Source: an uncultured Collinsella sp. (GTDB lineage Bacteria > Actinomycetota > Coriobacteriia > Coriobacteriales > Coriobacteriaceae). Taken from it: a stretch of 32,302 nucleotides of DNA. How positions within the stretch are numbered: position 1 is the first letter of the stretch; each line of letters opens with the position of its first letter. The notes beneath the pieces were generated by a model. The model was not told the origin of the DNA and did no database searches. It saw only the letters and a program-made list of their open reading frames with translations. This document shows, in pieces, positions 1 through 8,127 of this stretch. Position numbers and translations under genes: made by a program. The stretch spans positions 1-32,302 of the forward strand of contig CAAFEX010000078.1 of the NCBI GenBank assembly GCA_900762015.1, given 5' to 3'.

Positions 1-41
1 GCACCAATAACAGGCCCAGAACGGGAAAATGGCAGATCAAT

Positions 42-107
42 GTCTGTCCCAAATGAGTGAAAGCACTCATGTAAGTCTGTCCCCAATGAGCGGGGCGATG
101 CATTGGG
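42..107. repeat. Direct repeats and two hairpins at left edge
   Basis: A 16-base unit reading GTCTGTCCCAAATGAG at 42-57 recurs at 75-90 with one mismatch. The first copy runs into a perfect hairpin, ATGAGTG (53-59) with CACTCAT (64-70) and a four-base loop. The second runs into CCCAATG (82-88) paired with CATTGGG (101-107). Short units that start with a conserved box and end in a stem are the form of REP-type elements mobilised by RAYT transposases. The RAYT link is inference, helped by the RAYT-like fragment at the right edge. Confidence 0.55.
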
Positions 108-118
108 CATAGTTTTAG

Positions 119-150
119 TTGAAACGGTTCATTTGATTGAAGCGTTTTAG
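119..150 (+). promoter_or_regulatory. Possible operator upstream of adhE (TGAA-N4-TTCA)
   Basis: Bases 120-131 form the palindrome TGAAACGGTTCA. A related half copy, TTGAAGCGTTTT, starts 18 bases further on at 137. The core TGAA-N4-TTCA equals the centre of the Rex (NADH-sensing repressor) operator, and adhE is a classic Rex target, but the outer bases of the Rex consensus do not match. The site lies about 65 bases upstream of the proposed -10 box, so an activator or another repressor is equally possible. Confidence 0.3.
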
Positions 151-192
151 TGTGCCTTTTAAAGGAATCTTACCGTTCGCCGAATAATTTCT

Positions 193-201
193 TGCTATCA
201 T
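193..201 (+). promoter_or_regulatory. Candidate extended -10 promoter of adhE
   Basis: TGC followed by TATCAT (196-201) is an extended -10 element. No good -35 hexamer lies 16-18 bases upstream, which is tolerated with an extended -10. Transcription would begin near 208, giving a leader of about 33 bases that ends in the Shine-Dalgarno AGGAG at 231-235, six bases before the adhE ATG. Confidence 0.45.
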
Positions 202-241
202 GCAAGGCGTAGGGTAAATCTCCGATCGCAAGGAGACACAA

Positions 242-2890
242 ATGGTGAAAAAGTCACCGGAAAACACTACTCCCGCAATTGTGGACAACGTAGAGGCGCT
301 TGAGGCTAAGCTCGCTCAGATGCGAGAGGCCCAGGCGCTTTTTGCTACGTACACGCAGGAGCAGGTCGACAAGATCTTCTATGAGGCCGCCATGGCCGCC
401 AACAAGGCTCGTATCCCGTTGGCGAAGTTGGCCATCGAGGAGACCGGCCGCGGCGTTCTTGAGGACAAGGTCATCAAGAACCACTACGCCGCAGAGTACA
501 TCTACAACGCTTACAAGAACACCAAGACCTGTGGTGTCCTGGAGCGCGACGAGGCTTACGGCATCACCAAGATCGCCGAGCCCATCGGCATCGTGGGCGC
601 CGTCATCCCGACGACCAACCCCACCTCCACCGCGATCTTCAAGACGCTGATCTGCCTGAAGACCCGCAACGCCATCATCATCTCCCCGCACCCGGCAGCC
701 GCCAAGTGCACCATCGCCGCCGCCAAGCTCGTGCTTGACGCTGCCGTCAAGGCCGGCGCCCCCGAGGGCATCATCGGCTGGGTCGATGTCCCCTCCATCG
801 AGCTGACCAACATGGTCATGCGCGACGTCGACATCATCCTCGCCACCGGTGGCCCGGGCATGGTCAAGGCCGCTTACTCCTCGGGCAAGCCCGCCCTGGG
901 CGTTGGCGCCGGTAACACCCCGGTCGTCATCGACGACACCGCCGACGTGCTGCTCGCCGTCAACTCCATCATCCACTCCAAGACCTTCGACAACGGCATG
1001 ATCTGCGCTTCCGAGCAGTCCGTGACCGTCATCGACACCATCTATGACCAGGTCAAGGCCGAGTTCCAGAAGCGCGGCTGCTACTTCGTCAAGCAGGGTG
1101 CCGAGATGGAGGCCCTGCGTGCCGCCATGTTCAAGAACGGCGCCCTCGATCACCGCATCCCCGGCATGGCTGCCGCCAAGATCGCCGAGCTCGCCGGCAT
1201 CGAGGTTCCCGCCAAGACCAAGATCCTGATCGCCGAGGTCACCTCCACCGACCCCGCCAAGGAGGAGTTCTCCCACGAGAAGCTCTCCCCGGTCCTGGCC
1301 ATGTACCACGCCAAGGACTTCCAGGAGGCCGTCGACAAGGCCGAGCACCTGGTGCTCGCCGGTGGCCCGGGCCACACCGCCTCTCTGTACGTGCACCCCG
1401 CTCAGGCCGAGAAGATCAGCCTGTTCGAGCACGTCATGAAGGCCTGCCGTATCGTCATCAACACCCCGTCCTCGCACGGTGGCATCGGTGACCTGTACAA
1501 CTTTGGCATGAAGCCGTCTCTGACCCTGGGCTGCGGCTCCTGGGGCGGCAACTCCGTCTCCGAGAACGTTGGGGTGAAGCACTTGATCAACGTTAAGACT
1601 GTGGCCGAGCGCCGTGAGAACATGCTGTGGTTCCGCGCTCCCGAGAAGGTCTACTTCAAGAAGGGTTCCACGCCCGTCGCCCTCGACGAGCTGGGCAACG
1701 TCATGGGCAAGAAGCGCGCCTTCATCGTCACCGACCAGTTCCTCTTCAAGAATGGCAACACCCGCGCCATCGAGGCCAAGCTCGACGAGATGGGCATCGC
1801 CCACGACTGCTTCTACGACGTCGAGCCCGATCCGTCGCTGCAGTGCGCACGTCGCGGCGCCAAGCAGATGGCTCTCTTTGAGCCGGACGTCATCATCGCC
1901 GTCGGCGGTGGCTCCGCTATGGACGCCGGCAAGATCATGTGGATGATGTACGAGCACCCCGAGTGCAAGTTTGAGGACATGGCCATGGACTTCATGGACA
2001 TCCGCAAGCGTATCTTCACCTTCCCCGAGATGGGCAAGAAGGCCTACTTCGTCGCCGTCCCGACCTCTTCGGGTACCGGCTCCGAGTGCACGCCGTTCGC
2101 CATCATCACCGACAAGGAGACCGGCATCAAGTGGCCGCTCGCCGACTACGCGCTGCTCCCCAACATGGCTATCGTCGACGCCGACAACTGCATGACCGCA
2201 CCGCGCGGCCTGACCGCTGCCTCCGGCATCGACGTCATGACCCACGCCATCGAGTCCTACGTCTCCATCATGGCTTCCGACTACACCAAGGGCCTCTCCG
2301 AGCGCGCTGCCAAGCTCGTCTTCGAGAACCTGCCCTCCAGCTTCACGAATGGCGCCAAGGACCCGCACGCCCGCGAGGAGATGCACAACGCCTCCTGCAT
2401 GGCCGGTATGGCCTTCGCCAATGCCTTCCTGGGCCTCAACCACTCCATGGCCCACAAGCTCGGCGCCTTCCATCACCTGCCCCACGGCCTCGCCAACGCC
2501 GTCATCCTGACCCGCGTCATGCGCTACAACGCCGCCGAGGCTCCCGTCAAGATGGGTACCTTCTCCCAGTATCCTTACCCCAACGCGCTGCACAACTACG
2601 CCGAGATGGCCAAGTACTGCGGCATCGAGGGCAAGGACGACAAGGAGGTCTTCGAGAACTTCATCACGAAGCTCGAGGAGCTCAAGGACTTCATCGGCGT
2701 CAAGAAGACCATCGCCGACTACGGTGTCGACGAGCAGTACTTCCTCGACACCCTCGACGAGATGACCGAGCAGGCATTCAACGACCAGTGCACCGGCGCT
2801 AACCCGCGCTACCCGCTCATGAGCGAGATCAAGGAGCTCTACCTGGACGCCTACTACGGCCGCGAGCCCCAGGATTACGCCGTCTGCTAG
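242..2890 (+). CDS. adhE: Bifunctional acetaldehyde-CoA / alcohol dehydrogenase AdhE
   Basis: An 882-residue fusion that reduces acetyl-CoA to acetaldehyde and then to ethanol, regenerating two NAD+ during fermentation. The N-terminal half (about 1-440) is a CoA-acylating aldehyde dehydrogenase; its catalytic cysteine is C255 in GMICASEQS. The C-terminal half (about 455-870) is an iron-dependent alcohol dehydrogenase with the nucleotide loop GGGS at 555-558. Its metal-ligand region runs through GIDVMTHAIES and the histidine-rich NHSMAHKLGAFHHLPHG. Length matches the family (860-900). Shine-Dalgarno AGGAG at 231-235 fixes the ATG at 242. AdhE proteins usually assemble into cytosolic spirosome filaments, which is family knowledge. 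The gene appears to have its own promoter and is followed by a strong hairpin. The C-rich third codon positions suggest high expression. Confidence 0.97.
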   Translation: MVKKSPENTTPAIVDNVEALEAKLAQMREAQALFATYTQEQVDKIFYEAAMAANKARIPLAKLAIEETGRGVLEDKVIKNHYAAEYIYNAYKNTKTCGVLERDEAYGITKIAEPIGIVGAVIPTTNPTSTAIFKTLICLKTRNAIIISPHPAAAKCTIAAAKLVLDAAVKAGAPEGIIGWVDVPSIELTNMVMRDVDIILATGGPGMVKAAYSSGKPALGVGAGNTPVVIDDTADVLLAVNSIIHSKTFDNGMICASEQSVTVIDTIYDQVKAEFQKRGCYFVKQGAEMEALRAAMFKNGALDHRIPGMAAAKIAELAGIEVPAKTKILIAEVTSTDPAKEEFSHEKLSPVLAMYHAKDFQEAVDKAEHLVLAGGPGHTASLYVHPAQAEKISLFEHVMKACRIVINTPSSHGGIGDLYNFGMKPSLTLGCGSWGGNSVSENVGVKHLINVKTVAERRENMLWFRAPEKVYFKKGSTPVALDELGNVMGKKRAFIVTDQFLFKNGNTRAIEAKLDEMGIAHDCFYDVEPDPSLQCARRGAKQMALFEPDVIIAVGGGSAMDAGKIMWMMYEHPECKFEDMAMDFMDIRKRIFTFPEMGKKAYFVAVPTSSGTGSECTPFAIITDKETGIKWPLADYALLPNMAIVDADNCMTAPRGLTAASGIDVMTHAIESYVSIMASDYTKGLSERAAKLVFENLPSSFTNGAKDPHAREEMHNASCMAGMAFANAFLGLNHSMAHKLGAFHHLPHGLANAVILTRVMRYNAAEAPVKMGTFSQYPYPNALHNYAEMAKYCGIEGKDDKEVFENFITKLEELKDFIGVKKTIADYGVDEQYFLDTLDEMTEQAFNDQCTGANPRYPLMSEIKELYLDAYYGREPQDYAVC

Positions 2891-2907
2891 TTTTAGCACG
2901 GTTTTTA

Positions 2908-2946
2908 ACGGCGGGGGTGCACGGGTGTTTCACACACCCCCGCCGT
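2908..2946 (+). terminator. Strong hairpin after adhE, no U-tract
   Basis: ACGGCGGGGGTG (2908-2919) pairs perfectly over 12 bp with CACCCCCGCCGT (2935-2946) around a 15-base loop. The sequence after the stem is not T-rich, so it may be a partial terminator, a pause or processing site, or an mRNA stabiliser that sets adhE apart from the kinase gene 33 bases downstream. Confidence 0.6.
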
Positions 2947-2978
2947 CGCTTCTATCGCATCGTTGAAAGGATGCAACC

Positions 2979-3743
2979 ATGCTGCTACCCGATTCCAAGA
3001 CCGAACTCGTCCGCCGTGGCAACAAGGTCGTTTACGACCTGGGCGATAAGATCGTCAAGGTCTTTAACGAGACCAAGCCTGTCTCCGACGTGTTCAACGA
3101 GGCTTTGAATCTTGCCCGCATCAATGAGTGCGGCATCCGCAGCCCCAAGGCTCTCGAGGTTTCCCAGCTCGAGAACGCCAATGGCTGGGCGCTCGTGACC
3201 GAGAAGGTTCCGGGCACCACCCTTGCCGAGAAGATGACTGCCGAGCCCCAGCGCTTCGGTGAGTACCTCGAGATGTTCGTCGACCTCCAGATCGAGATCC
3301 ACGGCTACACCTCCCCGCTGCTCAACCGTCAGCGCGACAAGTTCGCCCGCATGATCGACAGCCTTGATCAGCTCAATGCCACCACGCGCTACAACCTTCA
3401 GGAGCGTCTGGACGGTATGACCAAGGAGTTCAAGGTCTGCCACGGCGACTTCAACCCCTCCAACGTCATCGTCGGCGACGACGGCCAGCTCTATGTGTGC
3501 GACTGGGCACACGCCACCCAGGGCTCCCCTGCTGCCGACGTTGCCACCACCTACCTGCTCTTCGCCCTCAACAGCAAGGATCAGGCTGAGGCCTACCTGG
3601 AGCTCTACTGCGACCGCGCCGACATGCCCATGCAGGTCGTGCGTCAGTGGACGAGCATCGTCGCCGCTTCCGAGCTCGCTCGTAAGCGCAACGTGAACGA
3701 TGAGTTCCTTAAGAACTGGATCGACGTCGTCGATTATCAGTAA
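2979..3743 (+). CDS. APH/choline-kinase-family phosphotransferase
   Basis: A 254-residue soluble protein with the eukaryotic-like kinase fold of aminoglycoside phosphotransferases and choline/ethanolamine kinases. The catalytic (Brenner) motif is CHGDFNPSN with H155, D157 and N162. The second metal-binding aspartate is D175 in CDWAHA. A candidate ATP-lysine lies in KIVKVF (24-29), and E41 could be its partner. The gene starts 88 bases after adhE with AAAGG eight to nine bases before the ATG, so it may be read through from adhE or have a weak promoter. The substrate cannot be told from sequence. The protein lacks the length of typical resistance APHs, and its neighbours are metabolic, so a sugar, choline-like or other small-metabolite kinase is more likely than antibiotic resistance. 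A bidirectional terminator follows. Confidence 0.85.
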   Translation: MLLPDSKTELVRRGNKVVYDLGDKIVKVFNETKPVSDVFNEALNLARINECGIRSPKALEVSQLENANGWALVTEKVPGTTLAEKMTAEPQRFGEYLEMFVDLQIEIHGYTSPLLNRQRDKFARMIDSLDQLNATTRYNLQERLDGMTKEFKVCHGDFNPSNVIVGDDGQLYVCDWAHATQGSPAADVATTYLLFALNSKDQAEAYLELYCDRADMPMQVVRQWTSIVAASELARKRNVNDEFLKNWIDVVDYQ

Positions 3744-3775
3744 TATCTGAGCGATTTATTTCGCATCGGAGGCAC

Positions 3776-3820
3776 AAAGGAAAACCCCGCAGCTCATATG
3801 GGCTGTGGGGTTTTCCTTTT
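3776..3820 (+). terminator. Rho-independent terminator of the adhE-kinase unit
   Basis: AAAGGAAAACCCCGCAGC (3776-3793) pairs with GCTGTGGGGTTTTCCTTT (3802-3819), with one G-T pair and a short loop. Both flanks are A- or T-rich, so it can act on either strand. It lies 32 bases after the kinase stop. Confidence 0.85.
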
Positions 3821-3840
3821 AGATATCGAGGATGCTACAA

Positions 3841-3892
3841 GATAAAAGGACGGCCCCGCATCTCCCCGATCTGGAGAAATGCGGGGCCGTCC
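3841..3892 (-). terminator. Terminator of the pyrH-proS operon
   Basis: Read on the minus strand, a perfect 14-bp stem (3879-3892 with 3848-3861) is followed by TTTTATC. It lies 30 bases beyond the proS stop and ends the long minus-strand block, back to back with the plus-strand terminator. Confidence 0.88.
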
Positions 3893-3922
3893 CGTATATC
3901 GAACTACAAGCGAAATCGTCGA

Positions 3923-5644
3923 TTAACGGCGGGCCGCCTTAACAAGCTCGGCAACCTTGGCGACGACCTCGTCGATCGCCACGTCCTCGCGCTCGCCCGT
4001 GGCACGGTCCTTGAGCTCAACGGTGCCATTCTTAAGGCCACGCTTGCCAAGTACCACCTGATACGGGAATCCCATAAGGTCGTTATCGGCAAACTTAAAG
4101 CCGGGACGCTCATCGCGATCGTCGACGACGACCTCGATACCCTCGGCGCACAGGCCCTCGACGATTTGGTCGCAAACGGTAGCGCACTCCTCCTTCTTGG
4201 GATCGAGCGGAATCACCGCGACCTCGTACGGAGCAACGGAGACCGGCCAGACGATACCGTGCTCGTCGTTGTGCTGCTCCACGACAGCAGCGAGCGAGCG
4301 GGACACGCCCACACCGTAACAACCCATGATGAGCGGCTTCTCCTTGCCGTCCTCGTCCATAAAGGTGGCACCCATGGCCTCGGAATACTTGGTGCCAAGC
4401 TGGAAGACCTGAGAGACCTCGATGCCGCGGGCAGCGGAGAGCGGCTTGCCGCAGTGCGGGCAGGGGTCGCCGGCAACGACGGTTACCAGGTCGGCCCACT
4501 CGTCGACGGTAAAGTCGCGCTCGGGGCAGGCACCGGTAAAGTGATAGTCGACCTCGTTGGCGCCACAGGCCCACTGCTTGGACTCGCGCAGGCTCTCGTC
4601 GCAGACCAGACGAATGCCCTCGGGCAGGTTAACTGGTCCGATAAAGCCCTTGTGCAGACCGTTCGCCTGAAGCTCCTCGTCGGTCATCATGCGATAGCCC
4701 TTGCCAAAGACATGCTCGGCCTTGCAATCGTTGAGCTCGTGGTCGCCCGGGACAATGGCCACGACCGGCTTGCCCTCAGCATCGATGAGCGCCAGCGACT
4801 TTCGCGTACCGTTCTCGGGGAAGCCGAAGAACTTTGCAACGGCCTCGATGGTGCCCATGCCCGGAGTCTCGACCTTGGTGAGCGTACCGTCGCCAGGACC
4901 CTCGGTCACAACGACCTTGGTGCTTGCGGCCTCATCGTCGGCAGCGAAGCCGCACTCATCGCAGTAGACGAGCGAAGCCTCGCCAGCGTCGGCCAGAGCC
5001 ATGTACTCGACGGAGGTGTCGCCGCCGATCTCGCCGGAGTCGGCGACAACGGGCAGGGCCTTGATGTAGCAGCGCTCGCAAATGTTGGCATAGGCCTGCT
5101 TCATCTTGTCGTACTCCTCCTGCAGACTCTCCTGCGTGGCAGAGAAGCTGTAGGCGTCCTTCATGATGAACTCACGGCCGCGCATCAGGCCAAAGCGGGG
5201 ACGGAACTCGTCGCGGAACTTATCCTGGATGTGGTACAGGTTGACGGGCAGCTGTTTGTAGGAGCGCAGCTCGTTGCGCACCAGGGCCGTGACGGTCTCC
5301 TCGTGCGTGGGGCCCAGGACGAACTCGCGACCATGACGGTCGTCAAAGCGCACAAGCTCCTTGCCATAGGCATCGATACGGCCGGACTCACGCCACAGCT
5401 CGGCATCGACCATGATAGGCATCATAAGCTCCTGGGCGCCGGCAGCATCCATCTCGTCGCGCACGATGTTCTCGATCTTGCGGATCGAGCGCCATGCGAG
5501 CGGCAGATAAGAATACAGACCGGCGGCCTCCTTGCGGATCATGCCGGCACGGAGCAGCAGGCGGTGGCTGGCGAGCTCAGCGTCCGCCGGATCCTCTTTA
5601 AGCGTCGGCGCATAGAGCTTAGACATATACATTGCTCGAGTCAT
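3923..5644 (-). CDS. proS: Prolyl-tRNA synthetase
   Basis: A 573-residue class II synthetase that charges tRNA-Pro. It is the long bacterial type. The catalytic core holds FVLGPTHEE (108-116), the motif 2 region around FRPRFGLMRGREF (147-159) and motif 3 GCYGVGVSRS (441-450). An INS editing insertion (about 240-400) hydrolyses mischarged Ala-tRNA-Pro. The anticodon-binding domain starts near 471. C228, C231, C395 and C398 form CxxC pairs flanking the insertion. The ATG at 5644 directly abuts the ispG TAA; the Shine-Dalgarno GAGGAG lies inside the end of ispG, seven bases upstream, so translation is coupled. An internal ATG (residue 7, MSKLYAP) is a possible alternative. Last gene of the operon; a strong terminator follows. 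Confidence 0.97.
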   Translation of the reverse strand: MTRAMYMSKLYAPTLKEDPADAELASHRLLLRAGMIRKEAAGLYSYLPLAWRSIRKIENIVRDEMDAAGAQELMMPIMVDAELWRESGRIDAYGKELVRFDDRHGREFVLGPTHEETVTALVRNELRSYKQLPVNLYHIQDKFRDEFRPRFGLMRGREFIMKDAYSFSATQESLQEEYDKMKQAYANICERCYIKALPVVADSGEIGGDTSVEYMALADAGEASLVYCDECGFAADDEAASTKVVVTEGPGDGTLTKVETPGMGTIEAVAKFFGFPENGTRKSLALIDAEGKPVVAIVPGDHELNDCKAEHVFGKGYRMMTDEELQANGLHKGFIGPVNLPEGIRLVCDESLRESKQWACGANEVDYHFTGACPERDFTVDEWADLVTVVAGDPCPHCGKPLSAARGIEVSQVFQLGTKYSEAMGATFMDEDGKEKPLIMGCYGVGVSRSLAAVVEQHNDEHGIVWPVSVAPYEVAVIPLDPKKEECATVCDQIVEGLCAEGIEVVVDDRDERPGFKFADNDLMGFPYQVVLGKRGLKNGTVELKDRATGEREDVAIDEVVAKVAELVKAARR

Positions 5645-6727
5645 TTATTTCTCCTCAATAAGTTTGTCGACCTCTGCCATAAGCGCGTCGACAATTTGGT
5701 CCTCAGCTACTTTACCAATGATCTGGCCATGCGAAAAGAGCAAGGCCTGACCACGTCCGCAAGCAACGCCCAGATCGGCATCAGAAGCCTCGCCGGGGCC
5801 ATTAACGGCACATCCCATCACAGCGATCGAAAGCGACGCGGAGTAGTTCTTAAGCCGCTCGGTAACCTCCTCGGCAATGGGAATAAGGTTAACCTGGCAG
5901 CGGGCGCACGTGGGGCACGAGACAATCTCGGGGCCACGGCGACGCAGGCCCAACGACTGCAGAATACCCCAGACAACCGGCGGCTCCTCAACCGGATCAG
6001 CTGTGAGCGACACACGCATGGTGTCGCCAATGCCTTCGGAAAGCAAGATACCCAAGCCTACAGAGCTCTTGATGGTGCCCTGGAGCTTGGTACCGGCCTC
6101 CGTAACGCCCAGATGAAGCGGAACGTGTGGAATCTCACGCGACAGGGCTCGATAGGTATCGAGCGTCGTCTGTACGCTATGGGCCTTGGCGGAAAGCACG
6201 ATGTTGGTAAAGCCGCGGTCTTCAAAATGCTTGACAAAACGCTCGCTCGACATCACGAGCTTTTCGGGCTGCGTGAGGTCATCGCGCTCGGCGATATCCT
6301 GCTCAAGCGAACCGGCGTTGACACCGATGCGAATCGCACAGCCCGCAGCGCCGGCGGCGTCGATAACGGCATCGACCTTAGCCCAATCGCCGATATTGCC
6401 GGGATTAATGCGCAGCTTGGCGGCACCAGCCTCAACGGCACCAATGGCAAGCTTATGGTTAAAGTGGATATCGGCGACGATCGGCACCGGAGACTCGGCA
6501 CAGATGGTACGAAAGCCCTCGAGCGCGGCCTCGGTGGGCACGCTCACGCGCACGATATCGCAGCCAGCCTGCGCCAACGCGCACACTTGCGCAAGCGTTG
6601 CCTGGGCGTCGGCGGTATCGGTGCAAGTCATGGACTGAACCACGACCGGCGCGCCGCCACCGATCTGTACGCCGCCCACACGCACGGGGTGCGTCAGTTC
6701 GCGCGGCAAAGGATGGGATAAAGACAA
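5645..6727 (-). CDS. ispG: 4-hydroxy-3-methylbut-2-enyl diphosphate synthase IspG (GcpE)
   Basis: Penultimate enzyme of the MEP pathway. It reductively opens MEcPP to HMBPP with a [4Fe-4S] cluster. The TIM-barrel half starts at PVRVGGVQIGGG; the C-terminal iron-sulfur domain has CPTC (C271, C274) and C306 in MGCAVNGPGE, the three cluster cysteines, with E313 as the conserved fourth ligand. I place the start at the TTG at 6727, eight bases after GGGAG (6736-6740), which gives 360 residues. The open frame extends further upstream into rseP, but those residues are not IspG-like. The gap to the rseP stop is 13 bases. It shares an operon with dxr, so two MEP enzymes are made with the lipid-carrier enzyme UppS. 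It needs an electron donor not present here. Confidence 0.95.
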   Translation of the reverse strand: MSLSHPLPRELTHPVRVGGVQIGGGAPVVVQSMTCTDTADAQATLAQVCALAQAGCDIVRVSVPTEAALEGFRTICAESPVPIVADIHFNHKLAIGAVEAGAAKLRINPGNIGDWAKVDAVIDAAGAAGCAIRIGVNAGSLEQDIAERDDLTQPEKLVMSSERFVKHFEDRGFTNIVLSAKAHSVQTTLDTYRALSREIPHVPLHLGVTEAGTKLQGTIKSSVGLGILLSEGIGDTMRVSLTADPVEEPPVVWGILQSLGLRRRGPEIVSCPTCARCQVNLIPIAEEVTERLKNYSASLSIAVMGCAVNGPGEASDADLGVACGRGQALLFSHGQIIGKVAEDQIVDALMAEVDKLIEEK

Positions 6728-6740
6728 TCCAAACACTCCC

Positions 6741-8102
6741 CTACAGAATAAATCGAAGGATGTCGGAACGAAGCATATAGACAAACAGCAGCGCAAAGAG
6801 CGCGATGCCCACATAGCTCACAATCGTCTGGACCTTGAGCGGAAGCTCGCGTCCCGCAATCTTTTGAATGATCTCGATGACCAGCTTACCGCCATCGAGT
6901 GGCGGGATGGGCAGCAGGTTCATAAAGCCAAGCGAGAACGAGATGAGGGCAGCAAACGAAAGGAACGTGGCAGGGCCGGCGGCTGCAGCCTGGGATGACA
7001 TGACGCTTATGCCCACGATCGAGGTCGACTGATCGAGAATCTCCATCGTATGCTGCGGCTGGAGTAGGCGCATAACGCCATCCGCGGTCTGCACAACATA
7101 GGAGAATGACAGACGCGCCGAGGTGATGGGGTCCAAACGGACTACCTCCGTAGAAGCATACACACCTAACCGCTCGTCCTCTTTGAGCGCAACCGAGGTC
7201 GAATGCTGCTTGCCGTCGCGCTCATACTCAATGGCGATATCGTCCTTACCGGCGGCCTTGCCGACAGCATCGTAGACGTCCATCCAAGTGGAACATGAGA
7301 CACCGTCGACCGAAAGGATCGCATCACCGGCCTCGATACCCGCCTTGGCGGCAATAGACCCCTCGTCAACCTGACCGATCACGTTGGTATCCATCGGCAC
7401 GGTGACACCCGCAATGGAATAAATGCTCATAAGGAGCAAAAAGCCCGTCAAAATATTGACGAGAATGCCCGCGAGCAGCATAAAGGTGCGCTTGAGAAAG
7501 CCCTGGCCAAGATAAGTGTGCGAGCGCTCTTGCGCAAGGAACTCGGCTTCGCCGCACGGCAGCTCCCACACATCGCCAGCGGCAGTCGCATGCTCTCGAT
7601 CGAACCGGCGGCCGTCAAAGGTGGTGTAACCCGCAGCGTCTCGAGGCAGTGTCTGATACTTGGTGGGATAGTAGCTCGGTGAGGGCTTCTCCCCTTCCTC
7701 ATACCAAGGTGCGATGGAGCCCCAGCCCAGCAACAGAGCACAAGCCTCGAGCACATCCTCCTCGGAAAGCTCGAGCTCGACAGCAAGGTCGGCCACGGTC
7801 ACGCGACCATGACGATAGATAGCCGCGAGCACGTGATCGGCGCACGAGACATCGGTCGGATCCATACCGCAGATGGCAGCGTAGCCACCCAGCAGCAGCG
7901 GGGTCACGCCAAACTTGGTTCCAATGCGACGCGACGTGTAATGGATGTCAAAGCGGCACGGCAGGCCCAAAAAGAACTCGGTCACACGGACGCCGCAGGC
8001 ACGCGCCGCCAAAAAGTGGCCGCCCTCGTGCAAAAACACGAGGACGGAAAGCATCAGCATGCCCCAAAAGACCGATGAAAGAACGCTCAGAACAGTATCC
8101 AT
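6741..8102 (-). CDS. rseP: RseP-type intramembrane site-2 zinc protease with extra domain
   Basis: An M50 intramembrane metalloprotease that cuts membrane-bound anti-sigma factors or signal-peptide remnants. With the ATG at 8102 it has 453 residues. HExxH is HEGGH at 25-29 in the first membrane helix. The third zinc ligand is D403 in NLLPIPPLDGG. One PDZ domain covers about 235-315. Hydrophobic segments lie near 7-35, 205-235, 375-400 and 430-445. Unusual: about 100 extra residues (about 85-190), predicted cytoplasmic, lie between LLGGYAAICG and the segment before LLAGILVN. Their first part looks like a winged helix. A TTG at 8117 would add five residues, but AAGGA directly abuts it; neither start has ideal Shine-Dalgarno spacing, and the ATG fits the family N-terminus better. 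dxr lies 25 bases upstream. Confidence 0.92.
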   Translation of the reverse strand: MDTVLSVLSSVFWGMLMLSVLVFLHEGGHFLAARACGVRVTEFFLGLPCRFDIHYTSRRIGTKFGVTPLLLGGYAAICGMDPTDVSCADHVLAAIYRHGRVTVADLAVELELSEEDVLEACALLLGWGSIAPWYEEGEKPSPSYYPTKYQTLPRDAAGYTTFDGRRFDREHATAAGDVWELPCGEAEFLAQERSHTYLGQGFLKRTFMLLAGILVNILTGFLLLMSIYSIAGVTVPMDTNVIGQVDEGSIAAKAGIEAGDAILSVDGVSCSTWMDVYDAVGKAAGKDDIAIEYERDGKQHSTSVALKEDERLGVYASTEVVRLDPITSARLSFSYVVQTADGVMRLLQPQHTMEILDQSTSIVGISVMSSQAAAAGPATFLSFAALISFSLGFMNLLPIPPLDGGKLVIEIIQKIAGRELPLKVQTIVSYVGIALFALLFVYMLRSDILRFIL

Positions 8103-8127
8103 AAAACGAAAAAGCAATCCTTATGGG

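Noticed and set aside
254..2899. An 881-codon open frame antisense to all of adhE
   Set aside because: It mirrors adhE in phase and length. C-rich third codon positions remove stops from that antisense frame. The product is low-complexity (G, V, L, D rich) with no recognisable motif.
2979..3743. Aminoglycoside resistance gene
   Set aside because: Only the fold and catalytic motif match; no resistance context, mobile element or substrate-specific signature is visible.
4166..6721. An 851-codon plus-strand open frame opposite proS and ispG
   Set aside because: Spans two well-supported genes in the same antisense phase; composition is that of a codon-bias shadow.
6728..6814. Upstream extension of ispG to an ATG inside rseP
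   Set aside because: The extra 29 residues are not IspG-like, while a TTG at 6727 has a well-spaced GGGAG.
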